Numbered from the stretch's first letter, positions 7,513 to 16,591 are shown. The stretch is DNA of 64,000 nt from Pseudomonas sp. WS 5079 (GCF_012985465.1 NZ_JAAQWN010000007.1:124001-188000); one strand, 5' to 3'. Made by a program: numbers and translations. The notes: generated by a model from the sequence alone, not told the origin.

Positions 7513-8946
7513 ATGACCCTCTACGTCAACCTCGCCGAACTGCTGGGCACCCGTATCGAACAGGGCTTCTATCGCCCCGGCGACCGCCTGCCCTCGGTGC
7601 GCGCCCTGAGCGTGGAACACGGGGTCAGCCTGAGCACCGTGCAGCAGGCTTACCGGCTGCTGGAAGACAACGGCCTGGCGACACCCAAGCCAAAATCCGG
7701 CTACTTCGTGCCTGTCGGGCGCGAGCTGCCGGCGTTGCCCGCCGTGGGTCGGCCGGCCCAGCGCCCGGTGGAGATTTCCCAGTGGGACCAGGTGCTGGAA
7801 CTGGTCCGCGCGGTGCCGCGCAAAGATGTCATACAGATGGGCCGAGGCATGCCGGATGTACTGTCGCCGACCATCAAGCCGCTGCTGCGCAGCCTGGCCC
7901 GGGTGAGCCGGCGCCAGGACCTGCCAGGCCTGTACTACGACAATATCTACGGCTGTATGGAACTGCGCGAGCAAATCGCCCGTCTGTCATTGGATTCCGG
8001 CTGCCAGCTCGACGCCCAGGACATCGTGATCACCACCGGCTGCCATGAGGCGCTGTCCTCCAGCATCCGTGCGATTTGCGAGCCTGGCGATATCGTCGCC
8101 GTCGACTCGCCAAGCTTTCATGGCGCCATGCAGACCCTCAAGGGCCTGGGCATGAAAGCCCTGGAAATCCCCACCGACCCGCTCACCGGCATCAGCCTCG
8201 AAGCCCTGGAAATGGCCCTGGAACAATGGCCGATCAAAGTCATCCAGTTGACCCCCAACTGCAACAACCCCCTGGGCTACATCATGCCCGAGGCCCGCAA
8301 ACGGGCGCTGCTGACCCTGGCCCAGCGCTTTGACGTGGCAATCATCGAAGACGATGTGTATGGCGAACTGGCCTACAGCTACCCGCGACCACGCACCATC
8401 AAATCCTTCGACGAAGATGGCCGCGTCCTACTCTGCAGTTCCTTCTCCAAAACCCTGGCCCCCGGCCTGCGGATCGGCTGGGTAGCCCCTGGCCGCTATC
8501 TGGAGCGGGTGCTGCACATGAAGTACATCAGCACCGGCTCCACCGCCACCCAACCGCAGATCGCCATTGCCGAGTTCCTCAAAAACGGGCACTTCGAGCC
8601 GCATTTACGGCGGATGCGCAGCCAATACCAGCGCAATCGCGACCTGATGCTCGATTGGGTCAGCCGCTATTTCCCCGCCGGCACCCGCGCCAGCCGGCCC
8701 CAGGGCAGCTTTATGCTGTGGGTGGAACTGCCCGAGGGCTTCGACACCCTCAGGCTCAACCGCGCCCTGGTCGAGCAAGGCGTACAGATTGCCGTGGGCA
8801 GCATCTTTTCTGCCTCGGGCAAATATCGGAACTGCCTGCGGATGAACTACGCTGCCAAGCCAACACCCCAGATTGAAGAGGCGGTGCGCAAGGTCGGGGC
8901 CACGGCGATCAAGATGCTCGCCGAAGCCGAACAGCGGGTGGACTGA
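7513..8946 (+). CDS. MocR-type PLP-dependent aminotransferase regulator (GntR HTH plus class I aminotransferase)
   Basis: The protein has 477 residues. A winged helix-turn-helix of the GntR type (about 1-70; PSVRALSVEHGVSLSTVQQAY) is fused to a fold-I aminotransferase-like domain (about 100-465). The PLP lysine is in SSFSKTLAPGLRIGW. MocR regulators sense PLP-amine adducts and control nearby amine, amino acid or vitamin B6 genes; the target here is unknown. The ATG at 7513 is preceded by GGGAG. The enclosing polyamine-type genes are the obvious candidate targets. Confidence 0.88.
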   Translation: MTLYVNLAELLGTRIEQGFYRPGDRLPSVRALSVEHGVSLSTVQQAYRLLEDNGLATPKPKSGYFVPVGRELPALPAVGRPAQRPVEISQWDQVLELVRAVPRKDVIQMGRGMPDVLSPTIKPLLRSLARVSRRQDLPGLYYDNIYGCMELREQIARLSLDSGCQLDAQDIVITTGCHEALSSSIRAICEPGDIVAVDSPSFHGAMQTLKGLGMKALEIPTDPLTGISLEALEMALEQWPIKVIQLTPNCNNPLGYIMPEARKRALLTLAQRFDVAIIEDDVYGELAYSYPRPRTIKSFDEDGRVLLCSSFSKTLAPGLRIGWVAPGRYLERVLHMKYISTGSTATQPQIAIAEFLKNGHFEPHLRRMRSQYQRNRDLMLDWVSRYFPAGTRASRPQGSFMLWVELPEGFDTLRLNRALVEQGVQIAVGSIFSASGKYRNCLRMNYAAKPTPQIEEAVRKVGATAIKMLAEAEQRVD

Positions 8947-9008
8947 CCTTTTGCCAGCAATCACCGTCATATGCCCACCACCGCCCTGATTCGGAACCTG
9001 CCTCCTTG

Positions 9009-10574
9009 ATGAGCCAACGGCTGTTAGCGCTTCTTTTGCTGGGGTTCTTGGGCCTGGGCGGTTGCGCCACCCTCAACGTACCCCGCGTACCCAGCGAAGC
9101 GCTGCCGGCCACGCAGTCCGCCTTCGGCCGCTCGATCCAGGCCCAGGCCGCGCCCTATCAGGGCCGCTCCGGGTTCCGCCTGCTGCCCAACAGCAGCGAA
9201 GCGTTCATGGCCCGCGCCGAACTGATCCGCAATGCCCAGACCAGCCTCGACCTGCAGTACTACATTGTCCATGACGGCATCAGCACGCGCATGCTGGTGG
9301 ACGAGTTGCTCACCACGGCCGACCGGGGCGTGCGGGTGCGCATCCTCCTGGACGACACCACCAGCGACGGTCTGGACCAGATCATCGCCACCCTGGCCGC
9401 GCACCCGCAGATCCAGATTCGCCTGTTCAACCCCTTGCACCTGGGGCGCAGCACCGGCGTGACGCGGGCCATGGGTCGGCTGTTCAACCTATCGCTGCAA
9501 CACCGGCGCATGCACAACAAGCTGTGGCTGGCGGACAACAGCGTGGCGATAGTCGGCGGGCGCAACCTGGGGGATGAGTATTTCGATGCCGAGCCCAACC
9601 TGAACTTCACCGATATCGACATGCTCAGCGTCGGGCCTGTGGCCGAACAACTGGGCCACAGCTTTGACCAGTACTGGAACAGTGCACTGAGCAAACCCAT
9701 CGCCGACTTTATCTCCAGCGCCCCCTCCTCCCGCGACCTGGCCACCGCGCGCGGGCTCCTGGAGAAGTCCCTGGCCGAGTCGCGCCAGCAAAACCATGCC
9801 CTGTACAACCGTCTGCGCACCTACCAGACCCGGCCCCGCATGGACATCTGGCGCCGAGAACTGATCTGGGCCTGGAACCAGGCACTGTGGGATGCACCGA
9901 GCAAGGTCCTGGCCAAGGCCGATCCCGACCCGCAACTGCTGCTCACCACTCAACTGGGGCCAGAACTGGAAGGCGTGCACAGTGAACTGATGATGATTTC
10001 GGCCTACTTCGTCCCCGGTCAGCCGGGCCTGGTGTACCTCACCGGGCGCGCAGACGCGGGTGTGGACGTACGCCTGCTGACCAACGCCCTGGAAGCCACC
10101 GACGTGCCGGCGGTGCATGGCGGCTATGCGCCCTATCGCAAGGCGCTGCTGGAACACGGGGTGAAGTTGTACGAACTGCGCCGCCAACCGGGCGACGGCG
10201 GCGGCAGTGGCCCGCACCTGCTGGGTAGCCGCGCGCTGCATGGCTCGGACTCCAGCCTGCACAGCAAGGCGATGATCTTTGATCGGCAGAAGTCGTTTAT
10301 CGGCTCATTCAATTTCGATCCGCGCTCGGTGCTGTGGAACACCGAGGTCGGGGTGCTGGTGGACAGTCCTGAGCTGGCCGAACACGTGCGCAACCTGGCC
10401 CTGCAAGGGATGGCGCCCGCCTTGAGTTATGAGGCGAAACTGCAGCAGGGCCAGGTGGTCTGGGTGACGGAAGATAACGGCCAGTTGCACACCCTGACCC
10501 GCGAGCCGGGTAGCTGGTGGCGCCGGCTCAATGCCTGGTTCGCTACCACCGTGGGCCTGGAGCGCATGCTCTAA
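9009..10574 (+). CDS. Phospholipase D-like lipoprotein (two HKD motifs)
   Basis: The protein has 521 residues. A lipoprotein signal with lipobox LGLGGC is followed by two PLD domains. The catalytic HxKxxxxD motifs are HNKLWLADNSVAIVGGRN and HSKAMIFDRQKSFIGSFNFD. This is the cardiolipin-synthase/phospholipase-D superfamily, and membrane-anchored members of this length act on phospholipids at the periplasmic face. The substrate is unknown. A TTG at 9006 is directly upstream of the ATG used here. No operon partner is evident: a REPIN follows. Confidence 0.85.
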   Translation: MSQRLLALLLLGFLGLGGCATLNVPRVPSEALPATQSAFGRSIQAQAAPYQGRSGFRLLPNSSEAFMARAELIRNAQTSLDLQYYIVHDGISTRMLVDELLTTADRGVRVRILLDDTTSDGLDQIIATLAAHPQIQIRLFNPLHLGRSTGVTRAMGRLFNLSLQHRRMHNKLWLADNSVAIVGGRNLGDEYFDAEPNLNFTDIDMLSVGPVAEQLGHSFDQYWNSALSKPIADFISSAPSSRDLATARGLLEKSLAESRQQNHALYNRLRTYQTRPRMDIWRRELIWAWNQALWDAPSKVLAKADPDPQLLLTTQLGPELEGVHSELMMISAYFVPGQPGLVYLTGRADAGVDVRLLTNALEATDVPAVHGGYAPYRKALLEHGVKLYELRRQPGDGGGSGPHLLGSRALHGSDSSLHSKAMIFDRQKSFIGSFNFDPRSVLWNTEVGVLVDSPELAEHVRNLALQGMAPALSYEAKLQQGQVVWVTEDNGQLHTLTREPGSWWRRLNAWFATTVGLERML

Positions 10575-10579
10575 CCCCT

Positions 10580-10649
10580 GTAAGAGCCGGCTTGCCGGCG
10601 ATAGCGGCGGGTCAGCTAAGTTGCTATCGCCGGCAAGCCGGCTCCTACA
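10580..10649. repeat. REPIN, GCCGGC version
   Basis: The arms GTAAGAGCCGGCTTGCCGGCGAT and ATCGCCGGCAAGCCGGCTCCTAC carry one change in the left arm. It lies between convergent genes. Confidence 0.93.
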
Positions 10650-10656
10650 GGTTTAC

Positions 10657-11799
10657 CTAGGCTGGCTGCTCAACGCCAAACGCTCCTTGGCGCAACAACA
10701 GAATCACCAGCCCCAAGGCCCCCGCCGCCATCAACAACGGCAACGCATGCCCGCTGATCCACTGGCTGCCAGCCCCCGCTACCAGTGGGCCGATCAGGCA
10801 ACCAATACCCCACAACTGCGCGATATGGGCATTGGCCCGCACCAGCGCATCATCACGGTAGCGTTCGCCGATCAGGATTAACGACAAGGTAAACAAGCCC
10901 CCGGCACTGGCACCGAACAGCACCCAGATCGGCCAGATCAGCCAGGTATCGAGCAACGGCGCAATCGCCAGGCTCGACAGCAGCAACAGCACCGCGCAGC
11001 CCAGAAACAGGGTGCGCCTTGGCAGGTAATCGGCCAGGGCGCCAATCGGCAATTGCAGCAGGGCATCGCCGACGACCACGGTGCTGACCATCGCCAGCGC
11101 CACCTCGGCGGTAAAGCCCTGTTGCAGGCAATACACCGGTAATAGCGTCAGAATCATCGCTTCGAACGCGGCAAACAGCGCCACCGCCCAGGCAATCGCC
11201 GGCAAGCCACGGCAAAAACCCCACAAGTCGCCAAAGGTCACGCTGAAGGCTTCTGCCGTCGGCGCCCCGCTGCGCCCCAGGAGCAGGACCGGCGCAACGA
11301 TCAACAGGCCGACACCAACCCAGAAACCATAGTCATGCTCGGTGCCCAGCACACCGAGCAACAACGGCCCCGACAGCTGGCTCAAGGCGTAGGTACAGCC
11401 ATACAGCGCCACCAGCCGGCCACGCCACTGCTCCACCACCAACTGGTTGATCCAGCTCTCGCCGAGGATAAACACGATGGTCAGGATCACCCCGATCATC
11501 AACCGCAGCACCAGCCACACCGGATAGCTGGGCAGTACCGCCAGTAAACCGATGGAAATCGCCCCGGCCCACAGGCACAGGCGCATCAGGTTCGCCGTGC
11601 CCAACCAGGAGGCCAGGCGACTGGACACCTTGGCGCCCAACAACACACCGAATGCCGGCATGGCCGCCATGATGCCGATGGCAAAGTTGCCATAGCCCCA
11701 GCTTTCCAGGCGCAGGGACACCAACGGCATGCTCACGCCCAGGGCGAGGCCGACGCTGAGTACCGACGCCAGGACGGCGAAGTAAGTCGCCCAACGCAT
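10657..11799 (-). CDS. Major facilitator superfamily transporter
   Basis: The protein has 380 residues and 12 predicted hydrophobic segments, starting MRWATYFAVLASVLSVGLAL. The loop after segment 2 (GAKVSSRLASWLG) is in the usual MFS A-motif position. The ATG at 11799 follows AGGAG; longer readings run into the upstream REPIN and are rejected. It resembles the YcaD-like sugar/drug exporter group, but substrate is unknown. Its neighbours are the PLD lipoprotein (convergent) and the aldehyde dehydrogenase (upstream, same strand). Confidence 0.85.
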   Translation of the reverse strand: MRWATYFAVLASVLSVGLALGVSMPLVSLRLESWGYGNFAIGIMAAMPAFGVLLGAKVSSRLASWLGTANLMRLCLWAGAISIGLLAVLPSYPVWLVLRLMIGVILTIVFILGESWINQLVVEQWRGRLVALYGCTYALSQLSGPLLLGVLGTEHDYGFWVGVGLLIVAPVLLLGRSGAPTAEAFSVTFGDLWGFCRGLPAIAWAVALFAAFEAMILTLLPVYCLQQGFTAEVALAMVSTVVVGDALLQLPIGALADYLPRRTLFLGCAVLLLLSSLAIAPLLDTWLIWPIWVLFGASAGGLFTLSLILIGERYRDDALVRANAHIAQLWGIGCLIGPLVAGAGSQWISGHALPLLMAAGALGLVILLLRQGAFGVEQPA

Positions 11800-11841
11800 T
11801 GCCACGCTCCTGTGGGTTATTTCCAGATCACGCAAAATACT

Positions 11842-11928
11842 GTGGGAGCGGGCTGGCCCGCGATGAGGGAGTACCAGCCAACTCATGAGTGACTGATATA
11901 CCGCTATCGCGGGCAAGCCCGCTCCCAC
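11842..11928. repeat. REPIN, GCGGGC version
   Basis: GTGGGAGCGGGCTGGCCCGCGATG is paired with TATCGCGGGCAAGCCCGCTCCCAC. It lies between the MFS gene and the end of the aldehyde dehydrogenase gene, on the same transcript strand. Confidence 0.93.
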
Positions 11929-11965
11929 ATTTGGGTCTACTGCAGCTTGGGCCCGGAGTCCGGAC

Positions 11966-13459
11966 TTACAGCTTGATCCAGGTCGCCTTCAGCTCGGTGT
12001 ACTTGTCGAACGCGTGCAGCGACTTGTCGCGACCGTTGCCCGACTGCTTGAACCCACCAAACGGCGCAGTCATGTCGCCGCCATCGTACTGGTTGACCCA
12101 CACGCTACCGGCGCGCAGGGCCTTGGCGGTCAGGTGAGCCTTGGAGATATCCGAAGTCCAGACTGCAGCGGCCAGGCCATACGGCGTGTCGTTGGCAATC
12201 GCCACCGCTTCTTCAGCACTGTCGAAAGTCAGCACCGACAGCACCGGGCCAAAGATCTCTTCCTGGGCAATTTTCATGGCGTTGGTCACGCCGTCGAAAA
12301 TCGTCGGCTCGACATAAGTACCACCGGTCTCCTGCAGGGTGCGCTTGCCACCGGCCACCAGCTTGGCGCCATCGGCGTGCCCGGCCTCGATGTACGACAG
12401 CACGGTGTTCATCTGTTGGGTATCCACCAGCGCACCGACATTAGTCGCCGGGTCCAGCGGGTTGCCCGGCTTCCAGCCCTTGAGGGCCTCGATCACCATT
12501 GGCAGGAATTTGTCCTTGATCGAACGCTCCACCAGCAGGCGCGAGCCGGCCGTGCAGACTTCGCCCTGGTTGAAGGCGATGGCGCCCGCAGCGGATTCGG
12601 CGGCGGCTTGCAGGTCCGGGGCATCGGCAAACACGATGTTCGGGCTCTTGCCGCCGGCTTCCAGCCAGACGCGTTTCATGTTCGATTCGCCGGAGTAGAT
12701 CATCAGTTGCTTGGCGATCTTGGTCGAACCGGTGAACACCAAAGTGTCGACGTCCATATGCAGCGCCAGGGCCTTGCCGACAGTGTGGCCATAACCCGGC
12801 AGCACGTTGAGCACGCCTTTGGGGATACCGGCTTCAACGGCCAGGGCGGCGATGCGGATGGCAGTCAGCGGGGATTTTTCCGAGGGCTTGAGCACGACCG
12901 AGTTACCGGTGGACAGAGCCGGCCCCAGCTTCCAGCAGGCCATCATCAGCGGGAAGTTCCACGGCACGATGGCCGCCACTACGCCGACGGGCTCGCGGGT
13001 CACCAGGCCCAGTTGGTCATGGGGGGTGGCGGCCACTTCATCGTAAATCTTGTCGATGGCCTCGCCGCTCCAGCTCAGGGCTTGCGCCGCGCCAGGGATG
13101 TCGATGCCCAGGGAGTCGCCGATGGGCTTGCCCATGTCCAGGGTTTCGAGCAGGGCCAGCTCTTCGGCATTGGCCTTGAGCAGCGCGGCGAAACGGATCA
13201 TGGTGGCTTTGCGCTTGGCCGGGGCCAGGCGTGACCAGGCACCGGAGTTGAAGGTGGCGCGGGCGTTTTCCACGGCGCGCTGGGCGTCGGCGACGTCACA
13301 GCTGGCAACCGTGGTCAGCAGGCGGCCATCGACCGGGCTGAGGCATTCGAACGTGTCGCCGGAAACCGCGGCGGTGTATTCGCCATTGATGTAGGCGCGG
13401 CCTTCGATCTTCAGGTCCTTGGCGCGTTGTTCCCAGTCGGCACGGGTCAGGGTGGTCAT
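11966..13459 (-). CDS. pauC: PauC/KauB-type aldehyde dehydrogenase (polyamine and guanidinobutyraldehyde catabolism)
   Basis: This is an NAD(P)-dependent aldehyde dehydrogenase of 497 residues. The catalytic cysteine is C302 (FNQGEVCTAG), the general base is E267 (LEAGGKSPN), and the NAD loop is FTGSTKIAK. It belongs to the PuuC/KauB group that oxidises gamma-glutamyl-aminobutyraldehyde, aminobutyraldehyde or 4-guanidinobutyraldehyde in polyamine and arginine use. Its position matches P. aeruginosa pauC (kauB). The ATG follows AAGAGGAGGAC, and the A-rich run AATAAGAG just upstream resembles an Hfq/Crc-type motif, which is only a suggestion. Confidence 0.88.
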   Translation of the reverse strand: MTTLTRADWEQRAKDLKIEGRAYINGEYTAAVSGDTFECLSPVDGRLLTTVASCDVADAQRAVENARATFNSGAWSRLAPAKRKATMIRFAALLKANAEELALLETLDMGKPIGDSLGIDIPGAAQALSWSGEAIDKIYDEVAATPHDQLGLVTREPVGVVAAIVPWNFPLMMACWKLGPALSTGNSVVLKPSEKSPLTAIRIAALAVEAGIPKGVLNVLPGYGHTVGKALALHMDVDTLVFTGSTKIAKQLMIYSGESNMKRVWLEAGGKSPNIVFADAPDLQAAAESAAGAIAFNQGEVCTAGSRLLVERSIKDKFLPMVIEALKGWKPGNPLDPATNVGALVDTQQMNTVLSYIEAGHADGAKLVAGGKRTLQETGGTYVEPTIFDGVTNAMKIAQEEIFGPVLSVLTFDSAEEAVAIANDTPYGLAAAVWTSDISKAHLTAKALRAGSVWVNQYDGGDMTAPFGGFKQSGNGRDKSLHAFDKYTELKATWIKL

Positions 13460-13624
13460 GCGAGTGTCCTCCTCTTATTAAATATAAGGGCCCGGCGTTA
13501 TAACCGCTCCCTTCCAAATGCTTGCCCGGCCAGCCAGCTATTCGGTCCGAGGCACCCGCCACCCTAAACCAGCCGCAAGGGATGTTTCAATATATTTGAC
13601 ATAACCGCGGCAAACGCCCTTGCG

Positions 13625-13644
13625 ATGTTCATTTTAATAAACAT
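13625..13644. promoter_or_regulatory. Near-palindrome upstream of the cupin gene
   Basis: The 20-bp sequence ATGTTCATTTTAATAAACAT has 8 of 10 positions symmetric. It sits 43 bases before the cupin start, in the intergenic region shared with the divergent aldehyde dehydrogenase gene. This is a plausible operator, and PauR is a candidate binder by position only. Confidence 0.4.
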
Positions 13645-13686
13645 AGACTTTGGCTCTCCAACCCCAGGCCTAGATGGGATACGTGC

Positions 13687-14049
13687 ATGAACATTCAGGA
13701 TGTCGTCGATTTCAGCCAGGCGAACACCGCCGCCGAACGCTACCGCCCCGCCACAGAAAAAATCCTCAAGGGCGACCCCGAGCAGACGCTCTACAACCAC
13801 TACAACAGCCCGTGCGGCCAGATGAACGCCGGGGTCTGGGAAGGTGAAGTCGGGCAATGGAAGGTGAACTACACCGAACACGAGTACTGCGAGATCGTGC
13901 AGGGGGTTTCGGTGCTACGCGATGCCGAGGGCAACGCCAAGACCTTGCGCGCCGGTGACCGCTTCGTGATCCCGGCCGGGTTCAGTGGCACCTGGGAAGT
14001 GCTGGAGCCGTGCCGCAAGATCTACGTGGTGTTCGAAGAAAAGGCCTGA
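13687..14049 (+). CDS. Small cupin protein (cupin_3/DUF861 type)
   Basis: This is a single-domain protein of 120 residues. Its cupin core reads from VWEGEVGQWKVNYTEHEYCE to AGDRFVIPAGFSGTWEVLE. The PAGFSGTWEV stretch is typical of the DUF861/EutQ-like branch, in which the canonical metal-binding histidines are partly replaced; here only TEHEYCE is histidine-containing. Function is unknown. It is divergent from the PauC-type dehydrogenase, suggesting shared control with polyamine use. Confidence 0.8.
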   Translation: MNIQDVVDFSQANTAAERYRPATEKILKGDPEQTLYNHYNSPCGQMNAGVWEGEVGQWKVNYTEHEYCEIVQGVSVLRDAEGNAKTLRAGDRFVIPAGFSGTWEVLEPCRKIYVVFEEKA

Positions 14050-14076
14050 TCGGTCGAGCGCGACTTTTCAAAAGGC

Positions 14077-14112
14077 AAAAAAAACCCGCATCGTGAGATA
14101 CGGGTTTTTTTC
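14077..14112. terminator. Bidirectional terminator between cupin gene and rpmG
   Basis: The hairpin AACCCG-C-ATC-GTGA-GAT-A-CGGGTT has one C/A mismatch and is flanked by eight A and seven T residues. It can serve the cupin gene on the plus strand and rpmBG on the minus strand. Confidence 0.88.
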
Positions 14113-14129
14113 ACAAGAAAGAAAACCAA

Positions 14130-14285
14130 TTACTTGATTTTGCCTTCTTTGTAGATCACGTGCTTGCGAACGCGCGGGTCGAACATTTTCTTTTCGAGCT
14201 TGTCCGGGGTAGTACGCTTGTTCTTGTCGGTAGTGTAGAAGTGACCAGTACCGGCGCTAGAGATCATTCGAATCAATTCACGCAT
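14130..14285 (-). CDS. rpmG: 50S ribosomal protein L33
   Basis: The 51-residue product reads MRELIRMISSAGTGHFYTTD and ends KHVIYKEGKIK. It is the basic L33 protein of the large subunit, of the cysteine-free type (no CxxC zinc pairs). The ATG at 14285 follows the AAGGAGCT site. It lies 11 bases downstream of rpmB and forms the usual rpmB-rpmG operon. Confidence 0.97.
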   Translation of the reverse strand: MRELIRMISSAGTGHFYTTDKNKRTTPDKLEKKMFDPRVRKHVIYKEGKIK

Positions 14286-14296
14286 GATTTAGCTCC

Positions 14297-14530
14297 TTAG
14301 ATTTTGCCGTCGCGGCGCAGTTCAGCGAGCACGACAGTGATGCCACGCTTGTCGATGATACGCATGCCTTTGGCAGATACGCGCAGACGGACAAAACGTT
14401 TCTCTTCTTCAACCCAGAAGCGGTGATGCTGCAGGTTTGGCAGGAAACGACGACGGGTTTTGTTGTTTGCGTGGGAAATGTTATTCCCAGTCACCGGACC
14501 CTTACCGGTAACTTGACAGACTCTCGACAT
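14297..14530 (-). CDS. rpmB: 50S ribosomal protein L28
   Basis: The 77-residue product starts MSRVCQVTGKGPVTGNNISH and contains the L28 signature HANNKTRRRFLPNLQ. It is an essential-class large-subunit protein. It is the first gene of rpmBG and has a leader of roughly 140 bases with two strong hairpins and a good sigma-70 promoter at 14679-14707. Confidence 0.97.
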   Translation of the reverse strand: MSRVCQVTGKGPVTGNNISHANNKTRRRFLPNLQHHRFWVEEEKRFVRLRVSAKGMRIIDKRGITVVLAELRRDGKI

Positions 14531-14988
14531 GCCTCAGCCCTCTAAAACCACATGCCCAACCCGGCATGGGTTGGCCGCTTAATCTCTCAGTCATTTGGCG
14601 CCAGGCGCCGCGTTTCTTTAAGGGTCTTACCGGCTACACCTACAGTGAAGGAACCGGGCCCCTAGAAAAGAGCGCTGCTTTATACCAGAAAGACCCCAGT
14701 GCAACAACAGCCGGTGTGTTTTTCCCGCTGTAAATCTCGCCCGAACAGCTCTCAAGCGCTGACAGGGTGGGCCGCCGTGCTGGCGAACCGCTCGTCGCAC
14801 CAAATGATTTATCGCCGCTACTTGTAGGCCAAGGCCCCGGGCAAAATGACCTGAGGCGCCATCAAAACAGTATTTGCTGCAAATGCACAGGCAAAAATGG
14901 GCTAGTCATTTGTGAATCAGGCCACTACGGTAGGCCTTTTCCAGACTGCACTCGCAGATGGGCCTCCGATCTGCAAAGGAAACCGACC
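14531..14988. other. Long intergenic region between rpmB and the peptide-binding protein gene
   Basis: The 458 bases contain the rpmB leader and promoter (minus strand, up to about 14707). The leader has two inverted repeats: CCAACCC/GGGTTGG at 14556-14574, and GGCGCC/GGCGCC at 14597-14609. From 14710 to 14988 I see no convincing gene; this stretch must hold the promoter of the substrate-binding protein gene. Confidence 0.6.
14679..14707 (-). promoter_or_regulatory. Sigma-70 promoter of rpmBG
   Basis: On the minus strand a -35 box TTGTTG (14702-14707) and a -10 box TATAAA (14679-14684) are 17 bases apart. Transcription would begin near 14672, giving a leader of about 140 bases. Confidence 0.6.
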
Positions 14989-16581
14989 ATGCGCCTCGCT
15001 GCCCTGCCACTCCTGCTCGCCCCGCTCTTTCTCGCCCCGCTGGCCCAGGCGGCCTCCACGTTGAGCGTCTGCACCGAGGCCAGCCCCGAAGGGTTCGATG
15101 TGGTGCAGTACAACTCCCTGACCACCACCAACGCCTCGGCGGATGTGTTGATGAACCGCCTGGTGGACTTCGACGCTGCAAGCGGCAAGCTGGTGCCGAG
15201 CCTGGCCGACAGCTGGGAAGTCTCGCCAGACGGCCTGACCTACACCTTTAAATTGCATCCGGACGTGAAATTTCACCGTACCGCGTATTTCAACCCAAGC
15301 CGCAGCCTCACCGCCGAAGACGTACGCTTCAGCTTCGAGCGCATGCTCGACCCGGCCAACCCCTGGCACCAGATTGCCCAGAGCGGCTTCCCTCACGCCC
15401 AGTCGCTACAACTGCCGGCGCTGATCAAGAAGATCGACGCCCTCGACCCGCTGACCGTGCGTTTTACCCTGAATCACGCCGACTCCACGTTCCTCGCCGC
15501 GCTGAGCATGGGCTTTGCCTCGATCTACCCGGCCGAATACGCCGACAAGCTGCTCAAGGCCGGCACCCCGGAGAAGCTCAATAGCCAACCCATCGGCACC
15601 GGGCCCTTCGTTTTTGGGCGTTTCCAGAAAGATGCGGCCATTCGCTACAAGGCCAACCCGGATTACTTTGCCGGCAAACCGGCTGTGGATAACTTGATCT
15701 TTGCGATCACCCCGGACGCCAACGTGCGCCTGCAGAAACTGCGCCGGGATGAGTGCCAGATCGCCTTGTCACCCAAGCCCCTGGATATCGGCGAGGCGCA
15801 AAAGGATGCGGCGCTCAAGGTGGAAAAGACCGCAGCCTTCATGACCGCCTTTGTGGCCATCAACAGCCAGCACCCTCCGCTGGACAAGCCAGAAGTGCGC
15901 CAGGCGATAAACCTGGCCTTCGACAAGGCCAGCTACCTCAAGGCCGTGTTTGAAGGCACCGCCGAAGCCGCCACCGGCCCCTATCCGCCCAATACCTGGA
16001 GCTTTGCCAAGGAATTGCCGGGTTATCCACAGGACATCGCCAAGGCCAAGGCCCTGCTGGCACGTGCCGGCTTGAGTGACGGCTTCAAGACCACCATTTG
16101 GACCCGGCCCTCGGGCAGCCTGCTCAACCCCAACCCAAGCCTGGGCGCCCAGTTGTTGCAGGCGGACCTGGCCAAGGTCGGCATCCAGGCCGAGATCCGC
16201 GTGATCGAATGGGGCGAGCTGATCCGCCGCGCCAAGGCGGGCGAGCACGACCTGCTGTTTATGGGCTGGGCCGGCGACAACGGCGACCCGGATAACTTCC
16301 TGACCCCGCAGTTTTCCTGCGCAGCGGTCAAATCCGGCACCAACTTCGCCCGCTACTGCGACCCCGCGCTGGATAAGCTGATCAGTGCCGGCAAGACCAC
16401 CAACGAGCAAGGCGTGCGCAGCAAGCTGTACCAGCAGGCGCAGGCGCAGATCCAGCAGCAGGCACTGTGGTTGCCACTGGCCCACCCGACGGCCTTTGCC
16501 CTGACACGCAAGAGTATCGAGGGGTATCAGGTCAGCCCGTTTGGGCGCCAGGACTTCTCCAAGGTCAGCGTAAAACCCTGA
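14989..16581 (+). CDS. Periplasmic dipeptide/oligopeptide-binding protein (DppA family)
   Basis: This is an SBP_bac_5 family solute-binding protein of 530 residues. Its signal peptide is MRLAALPLLLAPLFLAPLAQA, followed by CTEASPEGFDVVQYNS and the family segment LTAEDVRFSFERMLDP. The start at 14989 follows AAAGGAAACC; the earlier in-frame codons lack a signal sequence. It corresponds in position to a P. aeruginosa dppA paralogue next to radC (PA5317, dppA5 as I recall). No ABC permease or ATPase genes are adjacent, so it must share a transporter encoded elsewhere. Confidence 0.9.
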   Translation: MRLAALPLLLAPLFLAPLAQAASTLSVCTEASPEGFDVVQYNSLTTTNASADVLMNRLVDFDAASGKLVPSLADSWEVSPDGLTYTFKLHPDVKFHRTAYFNPSRSLTAEDVRFSFERMLDPANPWHQIAQSGFPHAQSLQLPALIKKIDALDPLTVRFTLNHADSTFLAALSMGFASIYPAEYADKLLKAGTPEKLNSQPIGTGPFVFGRFQKDAAIRYKANPDYFAGKPAVDNLIFAITPDANVRLQKLRRDECQIALSPKPLDIGEAQKDAALKVEKTAAFMTAFVAINSQHPPLDKPEVRQAINLAFDKASYLKAVFEGTAEAATGPYPPNTWSFAKELPGYPQDIAKAKALLARAGLSDGFKTTIWTRPSGSLLNPNPSLGAQLLQADLAKVGIQAEIRVIEWGELIRRAKAGEHDLLFMGWAGDNGDPDNFLTPQFSCAAVKSGTNFARYCDPALDKLISAGKTTNEQGVRSKLYQQAQAQIQQQALWLPLAHPTAFALTRKSIEGYQVSPFGRQDFSKVSVKP

Positions 16582-16591
16582 CCCGGCCTTT

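Noticed and set aside
14767..14988. In-frame upstream extension of the peptide-binding protein
   Set aside because: It would bury the obvious signal peptide that starts at 14989 and lacks a ribosome site.
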